64,000 bases of DNA, taken from assembly GCA_032622095.1 (NCBI GenBank), contig CP136068.1, positions 113,473,546-113,537,545 on the forward strand. Direction: 5' to 3'. This DNA is from Siphonodentalium dalli (taxonomy: Eukaryota > Mollusca > Scaphopoda > Gadilida > Siphonodentaliidae). A program made the translations under genes and the position numbers. Every line of letters begins with the position of its first letter. Positions within the stretch are counted from its first letter, which is position 1. Below, piece after piece: positions 52,358-61,300 of this stretch. The notes below the pieces were generated by a model. The model had not been told where the DNA came from, did not search any database, and was given only the letters and a program-made list of their open reading frames with translations.

Positions 52358-55300
52358 CTCTCTCTCTATCTCTCTCTCTCTCTCGCTCTCAATTTATTCT
52401 TCCTCTTTCGCCCCTTCTCCCTTTTCTCTTCTAATAATAGTTCTCTCTCTTTATTATCTTACTCTCGATTTCGAACTGGAAAACAATCCCCGACAGAGCA
52501 GAGCACCATTTAATTTTTACAAACCTCGTGCACGTCTGCTGACGAACCGACGTGTAACACCCCGAGCACCTCAACCTCTCCATTCGGTGCCGTGAAATCT
52601 CGCACTAACCAGCTCAACTCCCGGTCTGCGTTCTTGTCAAAGTTCACATGTCCAGATTTACCTGTGTGTCGGATGTAGATGTAGATGTTTATTTGTACAA
52701 TATATAAGAATATTGTATCTCACGTGACTTTGTTATTGAAATCAAGCTTTCCGATTGGTTGGCTACTCGACTCTATTAGTCGTAGTTGTATACTACGCCT
52801 TCAAGTCTCTCCCATCGTGCACTATGCATATGTAGTTTTGACTACTAAAAATAGTAACGAACACTAATTAAAGCTTCAGTAAGGCGAACATCAATTGTCT
52901 GAACTTAGTAAAAGTTGAAAATAGTAGTTTCCTACTGCTAAATCAAAATTACAAAGGTAAATTATAATGAGGTTTAGAGAGACTTACATTCAGTAAATTA
53001 TAATGAGGTTTAGAGAGACTTACATTCAGTAAATTATAATGAGGTTTAGAGAGACTTACATTCAGTAAATTATAATGAGGTTTGTAATTTCTGCATTTGT
53101 TCGATACAATATAATAATTAGAGCATGACTTGTCGTGAAATACGCCGATATAGTGCATAGTGCGGTTGTGTAGTTCACTCCGCTTCGCGTCGTGAACTAC
53201 ACAACCTCACTATGCACTATATCGGCGTATTTCACTCAAAGCCATGCTCTATTTATTAAATAGATAACAAAGCATTGATATATGAATTAATGGTATTGTA
53301 CAGGAGCAGCATGACCCACTGGCCGTCTTCCTGCTGCCCCTCAATCAATAATACAATAAGAAAATATGATGGCGTATGTAGTTTCAGGTTTGCTGGTTGG
53401 TGTTAATGTTAAATAATTATACTATATTGATAAGTTTAATTGAAAATGGTATAATTTGTGAACTTAAGAGTAGATATCTTATATACTATTGCGTTTGGTG
53501 GACAAGTTAGAAAAACTAAATCGGAATAACATTGTGAGGTCGAGACGGCCCTATATAATGTAGTTTTTTAATTAAACAGAATGGACGGCGGAAACCAGGC
53601 AATAAGTTAGATTTTTATGACAGCATAATGCCGTACATAATTTGCCTTATAACATTTCAATTTAAAAATTCACGGACGCCGCCGTGTATGTCACAGGGCT
53701 GTCTGGACGGGCGGATGTTCAGGTGATAACTCTAAGTTGTAAGTTGCTTGAGGCAAGTGATATGACGATTATCTATCGCAAATGTAGCATGATTTGATGT
53801 TATGTCGGAAATAAAGATAAAGATGGTCAATCTCTTCCTATAACATAATTTTTTTTCTGGAATTACATCACTTGACCTACATTTGAAAAATCAATATAAA
53901 ATTCAAAACTAAATACACCAACATTATAATGGAAAAACTTCCAAGTCACACTCAGAAGTATGTGCAACTATGTAACTTTTGCTTCGTATATTTGCATGGA
54001 AATTCCCATTCAAAATTGGTCACTTGACCTCCTCCTTAACCCTTTCAATGCCAGGTCCGATTTTTGTATCAACCCATATACCCTGTGCCAATGCATTCGC
54101 TTATATATGCGAGTCGACCATAGGTCGCCTCGCATATATAAGAGAATGCATTGGCCTAACAATTTTTCATCATTTGTTATTATTTTTTACAATTTTTTAC
54201 AATTTTAATAATTTGTTCTTATATTCTTTAACAGACTTATTTTGTAGGTTTAGTGCCAGGGAATCTTACGTTTTTCATGGGCATCAAAATTATTACTATG
54301 AATATTTGGTGATAGGTTTGAGTAATAACTTGCCCCTAAGGTTTATCCTGTTTGTTTTTAAATTCGCTATAGCGTGCTTAAGCATACCCCAAAAAAAAAA
54401 TTCAACCCAAAACAATCTATATAACAAATAAAACACAATTTTTTTTTAGGGCCGATTGTACAGACCGTAAATTAGGGCCGATGAAATCGGCCATCGGCCC
54501 CTGGCACTGAAAGGGTTAAAAAAACATTTTAAGTGTGTCCGAAAATAGTAAACATTGAACATGATACTTTTCTTCATAAAGCCAATCAATTCGACAATGT
54601 CCACAGCGAGGAATACACAATCATGTTAACCCTTGCTATACTAAACCATCATTGATGAGTAAGTATCACATAGGAAATGTTCAGACCATATGTTTATCTG
54701 TCGTCTGCTTTTAATTTTCGAATGCCCAGATCACATTATACACAACATATTCCATATTATATACCATTTGGAAGAGGTACCAAACATATATATATTCTAT
54801 CAGAATACGGACCAGCTGTGGCCTAGGAGTGTCCACCAAGTGATAGAGATTATCAGATTAACCCCAAAACTTACCCCGTTATTTATCACAGAATGCATCA
54901 TAATTCACAACTAAGAGATAATGTTATTCCCCTTCCATTGAGATATAATATACTGGCAGTACAGACCAGATCGAAATTAAGCACACAACACACATCGGTA
55001 CCTTGACACAAACAACATGTTAAAAGTTTATTCGACCGGATAGTTGATAATACAATGGTGTAGAGCTTCCCCGTTCAAATTGTATATAGTATGGAATATG
55101 TTGTATATAATGTGAACTGGTTATTCTAAAAATAAGTGGGCCTTTAACATCCCTCCAAATCAATAATAGACCATTCCGATGAACACTTTTTAACTAACTG
55201 GGAGAATCCATTCAGTATAGAAATGGTTAACAATTGGGACAGGTAAAGTGTAATTTTAGACTTGCCTTCAAAAAATATGTCTCTTGTGAAGTTGAACATG

Positions 55301-58300
55301 GCTCTACCGTCTCGATAGTCTCTGCCGGTTGACAGAGAATGGTTGAGCCACATTCCGTATAGAATCACACTATCGTGAAGGAAGCTGGAATATGGGCTTC
55401 CCTGAAAAGAAAAGGTTTATTTGATCGCAATACCAGTTGAAATAGTTTCGATATTAATTCGTTGCCGATACATTCCGCTTCCAGAATATCAATAAAGTCG
55501 TGTTCTGAAAACATCATATTATAATTCCCCGATAACACTGGGGTCTTACTCCTGATCGACTAGTGTATAACAACGGACAATGGGCCAACTGTTATAAAAG
55601 CTGTTGACATTCTCAGGTGGAATATCATCATTATTGATCCGGTCGCTCTACGGATAGAACGCATGCACCTAGCGCCCAGGCGCTGATCCGTGATTAACCT
55701 TGAGTTTGATGGTAAGACCTGGCTGGATTATGACTATTGTTCTCAGCCAGGTACTAGACGTGGGTGACTTCCAGTCGGCCCGTTGTGTTACCTGGTATCT
55801 CCATGCTAATGACGGTCGGCTGGAGGTAGTTCTGCAGTACCAAGTCACTCCGGTATAACCCTATACCGGTCGTGGCTTGGGAGACAGACTGGAGTCCACC
55901 AGTCTGGGGCCCGCGTGTCTACAATCACCACATAGAAGATGACGAAGAAGAAGAAAGAGACGCTCTCAAGAAGACGCAGGGACGCGGGCAGGAGGACCAA
56001 GTGGAGAGACGACCAGCTCCCCCAACTTGGCCCCCGAGCAGGACAACCAGCTCGCCAATTACCGACAACGAAAACGACAGTGACACTGGTGTCACCCAGG
56101 ATGTCCCTGCCGCAGTCATGGAGGCCAACTGAGACAGGGACGCCTATGCCACCCGGACGTCCCTGACGCCGCTACCGTGGTGAAGACGGACACGCTACCA
56201 CCAAGAACACCGGAGTACCAACACAGCCCGGTGCAGCAATAGAGAGGTCGCAGCGGAAACTGGCCGATACAACAGCCATGGGTAGAGCTAGAGAACTTGC
56301 AGTAAAGCATGAGGAACAACAAACAAATTATAAATGAAGTCCTAGCTGCCGTCAGTTCCCATCCGACATCTCAACCAACACCAACAACAACAACATTACC
56401 AACCGACAGAAAGGAAAAAAGGCAAAGAAGAACAAATAATAATATGCCAAGGCCATTTCCACATTCATCACTTCATGTTAATGTACCACCATTTCATGTC
56501 CCATCCAAAATTCCAAAGTGGGTTGTATTGGAGGGCATACATGTACTGTATTTCCAAATCCCACCCCCCCCCCGGGTCCACCACCAAATTCCCAATAAAC
56601 GGAGGTGGCAGCACCTTTCCGGCTTCGTGCACAATTTGAATCTGGTTGTCAACACTTGATGATAAGAGCATACACATATTGCTTGGTGTTTTGCCGCGGG
56701 ATAGTTTCAGCTTTCTCCATATGATTCGACGGCGCAACCTAAGCGCCACGCATTCAGCGCGAAATGAAAGTTGTTTCGTTCGTTATGCAAATTATGTTCA
56801 TGTTGTGTTAGCCTTTTGTAATTATTGTTGAAAGTTATTTCGTTCCAATGCTGTGCTAATTGAATAAACGTATATTACGTCGAATAATCGTTTAGTTCTT
56901 ACTTTCAGTAAAAACCGGAAGTGAAGTTTTGACTACAACGAAAACACACGAACAACTCACGCTCGTTCGCGGCTATTCATGAATTCAAACTTGTCCATTA
57001 ATTTAGAATATCGATATACATACCCCTATCGCGATAATAATTTGGATATATCGTATCGATAATTTATTTTGTCATACCGTGAAGCCGTTCTTAAAGCCAC
57101 ATGGTGGTTGTGCCAATACGGGTACATATAACTCTTAAGGCTATCAGAACGGTTTGATTATTTATTTACACAAAGTCAATAATGTTCAATCATCAGCATC
57201 TGGGTTTCTCTTCCTGTCGTCTGCTTGGTTTAGGGTCTTCTTCCGTCTTCATAGGTTGGGTGTGTCTGCTCGTCTTCTACTCGGTTGAGTTCCGGTTGAG
57301 TTTGTCTTCCTGTCGTCTGCTCTTCTTCTTCCGTCGGCGCATCAGTGGGACGTTGTTAGAACCACAAGAGTCATAATGTTACCTTGTGTTTACGTCCATA
57401 CTTTCGGCTGTTTTTCCTAGCGTCCGAGAATTCTTGATACTCGCTGTGTGGTCAGATAGAACTGGTTATCGGTGTCGGCTTTCTTCTTACTAAATACACA
57501 GAGGGCGTTAATGACGGCCCGGTGCATCTTCACGGCGCATCGGTTCCAGGCGTACCTAGGGTAATCGGGCGATCGTCATCTCCCTATGGGTCCTATAGAC
57601 TTTTCTCCTTATCCATCACGCTGCGTTAGGTTTCGGTAGCTTTTCTAGGCGAGACATCTGGTCTCGCTAATCCTCAAGATCGTTCTGTTTACTCCCCAAA
57701 TCATTTCCCTATGTATGTGTCGGGGATGATTATTGCATGGACGTGCGCTAATTCGTTTTGGTGCCCAGTACTTTGCGATCTAGATGTGATCAACAGCGGC
57801 GCTGATATGTGTGGTAATCGAGCGCCCCTCTGACTTAGAGATTGCCTGTCTTCTTCCCGGGTTGAAAGTTATGTCCCTGGGGTTGTCTTGGCACATGGTT
57901 TGCATTCAAAATATACCTAATAATATTCGCTCTTGAATTTTCCCGGTATCAAAATAATACCCACCCACTACATTCATTTATTAACTAAAGCTTGTTCAAA
58001 CGAAGGGATATAATGTGCTAACAATCACGCTGTGCATGTACATGTATAATTCAATCACCATAAAATGTCAAGTCACGGAATACTGTAGAACAATTTGCTG
58101 TTGCTTAATTTGTCATCAAGGTAAAACAGTGATTTACTTAAGGCGTGTTTGTGCATAAATATCCGATTTGATTAACCACACACGAACAAGATAATCGTTT
58201 TCGCGCACGCCAAAGTATCTTCGGGGGTACTCTGCTGTTAATCAAGCTTACATTTACGTCACTATGGGTCTTCTATCCATGGCAACAAACCAAATACATA

Positions 58301-61300
58301 GCCCATGCATGAAACAAGTCGATCTAGCAGATATAACGATACCGTATATACCATTAGAAGAGTACGAGAATGATGACATACATGTATATACCAAAGATTG
58401 TGAATTACAAACAACTTTGAACAATAAATTGTTTTGTCATACGATTTATTTCTAGAATTGGATTGTTCCTGCGGTGCCGTATGCCCCACTTGTTCCATAT
58501 ACATGTGTACCCATCCGGGTGCCGTCACACGACGGAAATGACGTTCGCTTCAACTGTTAATAGTTCCATGAAACCGGAACTATAAAAGTATCATTACACA
58601 TGACAAAACAAACAATCCCTGCAATGTATGTGCCCGAATAAAACCTGCAAGTCTGTTTTGTTTTTAATTTTTAATTCTAGGACGAGTGGTGCGTAATAAA
58701 TGCAGAACGACACTTATGAGTTTGTGAATACGGCACTTGCTGCGCCACACGTTCTATCCTTCCACGCTAGCACTCGTGACATGTACACAAAACCATTAAC
58801 ACTCTTGTGTCGTTATGTCTATTTATTTTAGCGAAATCGAGCAGCTAATTTTCCAGGTGATCAGAACTCGCCACCATTTTTAAACATATATTAATGTTTA
58901 GGCATCCAGAATGGTGTACAGTAATCGATTATGTATTTCTGATTACGATAATCAAATCTTATGTTTATGCAAATAAGTCTTTAATCACGATCAATCGATG
59001 GAAACACAGGTGCGCGAACTAGTTGTCGTGCATCAGCCCCACACATGTTTGGAATGATGCCAGTCTCGTTCTTTGTAATGACTGGTCAATGAAAAACTTT
59101 CTTTGCACATGGGGCGTGATTGGCAGGACTGGCGTTTGTGTCCAAAAATTAATGGTTGATCACAAAAAGCGCATATAATTTTATTGACATACATTGGGGG
59201 ATTCTGGACAAAAATGTATGTGATTAAATTATCGGAAATAAAATAGTGTTTCCCCATTAAAGACACGGTTGGCCTTGGCGGTGGGTATCCTGTGAAAATA
59301 TCTCCACCCGTCAAAAACCGCCACAAACAGAAATAACATCAAAATGTAGATATACTTTGTCCGTATACAAATAAGAAATATTGCATAAACAGTATGTTAT
59401 GGTCATATGTTTGACCATTGTTATGTAAACAAAAGCGTAAAAAGTTACTTTTCTGGTGTTTGTTTATATTATGATGGTAAACATAAAGAGCGTTCCTTGT
59501 TGGTGAATACCTGATATGGAACTAATAAAGAGCGTTTATGCCATTTGTGTGCGATTAGCCAGTAGCATTGTGTTGTCTTCATTGTGCTCTTGCTTAGGTA
59601 AAATATAGTAGGTCTTTATGATAACATGCCGTTTACGCGATGGTCATGGTATATATGAACGGAACTGTATGCGTTTTACTGTTTTTCTGTTTACGGTTTG
59701 GAACAAATATGAATATTTTCGACAATTAAGGCCGCACGTGCCTTTAAAGGTATGAGCTATAACCGAAAAGTTTCAAGAAAAATTTACCGTAGTGTGCCAT
59801 AGTATTTGTCTTCAAATGATTTGGTTATAACTGAATGGTCACACACCCTCTACATTAACACATGTGCTTAGCGCCCGTAAGAATCAGTATAGATCGCCAT
59901 ACGGTTTACACGAACGATTCAGATGTCAAACAATAACTGTATAAGTGTATACACTTCATAAAAAGCAACGAACCACGTACAAGCCAAACACGCGCTCATC
60001 GCGTGTTGTTAAATTGGGCGCACTTTCAACTCCATTGGTCGGGTTGTTCAATCGGCTATTTTAGGGTACGTTCATACACTGGCAAGTTTGCACGGTATGG
60101 TTTGCAGGCATTTTGTCGTAGAAAACAATCTGGTGCCAGAATATGAACGGAAACAAGCACATAAAGTGCATCGGTACCACAGCTGACTACGTTCGAATTA
60201 AAATCTCTGTAGTTCCACCTGTAGCGATGCTACCGCAATTTGCCTGTAAATATCATGCAATTATCTAGCAAGAATAAATCATGCAGCTATTTGAAGGCAA
60301 ATTCCAGTAGCACCGTTACAAGTGCAACTACATAACTTTTACTTCTCATGTCTTTCGCTTTGGTAAAGATACATGTTATGTGCATCTTTCCGTTCATATT
60401 CTGGCACCATGTGGTTTTCTATGACGAAATGCCCGCAAAAACATACCGTGCAAACTTGCCAGCGTATGAACGTACCCTTAACGCCGGTAAAAAACAATAC
60501 AGGATGTTGATATTTGAAAACGAAGGCCATTTAATTCCTAATTCAATTTTTGGCTCATTTGCGTTGCGATATGAGTTAAATTGCAGTGATGCAAGCGAAT
60601 GTACTGGTACATGATTATACGGAATGACTGGAGGATCAATTATGATCATTTGGTTTTGACCGGCAGAGTAATTAAACATATAGTTCGTGTGAATCCATAC
60701 ACACTTTGTTTAATTACTCTGCCCGTCAAAACTCAATTGCCCAAATGGCTCTTCCAGTATTTTTTTTTTTAAATCTTTATTGAAGAATCAATCACAGTGA
60801 GGAATGTCATATACAAAATAGTCAATAGCATTTATATTTGTATACAGATATGGTATTCCTCGCGTTCACACATATATCTTTCTTACTGCACGCACTCTCT
60901 TGGCTCACAACTTTCGCTCACCAGTGGTGCAAAATTATATAATAAATAAATATATGCATATGTATAGTATATAGTAATGTATTATAAATACGTCGGATGT
61001 TTCGAATAAACTCAACTCTCAACATAGATAGTATTGTGGAGATGGTGGTAGATACTGTTTGTTTTAACTGACTGACTGATAATCGATAGCAGTCTCAAAA
61101 ATTAAGGTAACTTTGTCGATTTTTGATTAAGTCGCCTGTTTGTTTAAAGCTTTTTCTATAAAGAACCAGTTTTTCAATAATTCTGAAAGTTTCGATTGAC
61201 ATCGTGCTGTATATTTTTCGCAATTGTATCTATATGCCAACTCTTTGAGGAAAACATTAACTGACAAAACGATGGGTTTAAATTTAGACCGATATAAATA

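Noticed and set aside
51826-52595. Ser/Leu-rich long frames on the plus strand
   Set aside because: They are simple translation of the CT microsatellite.
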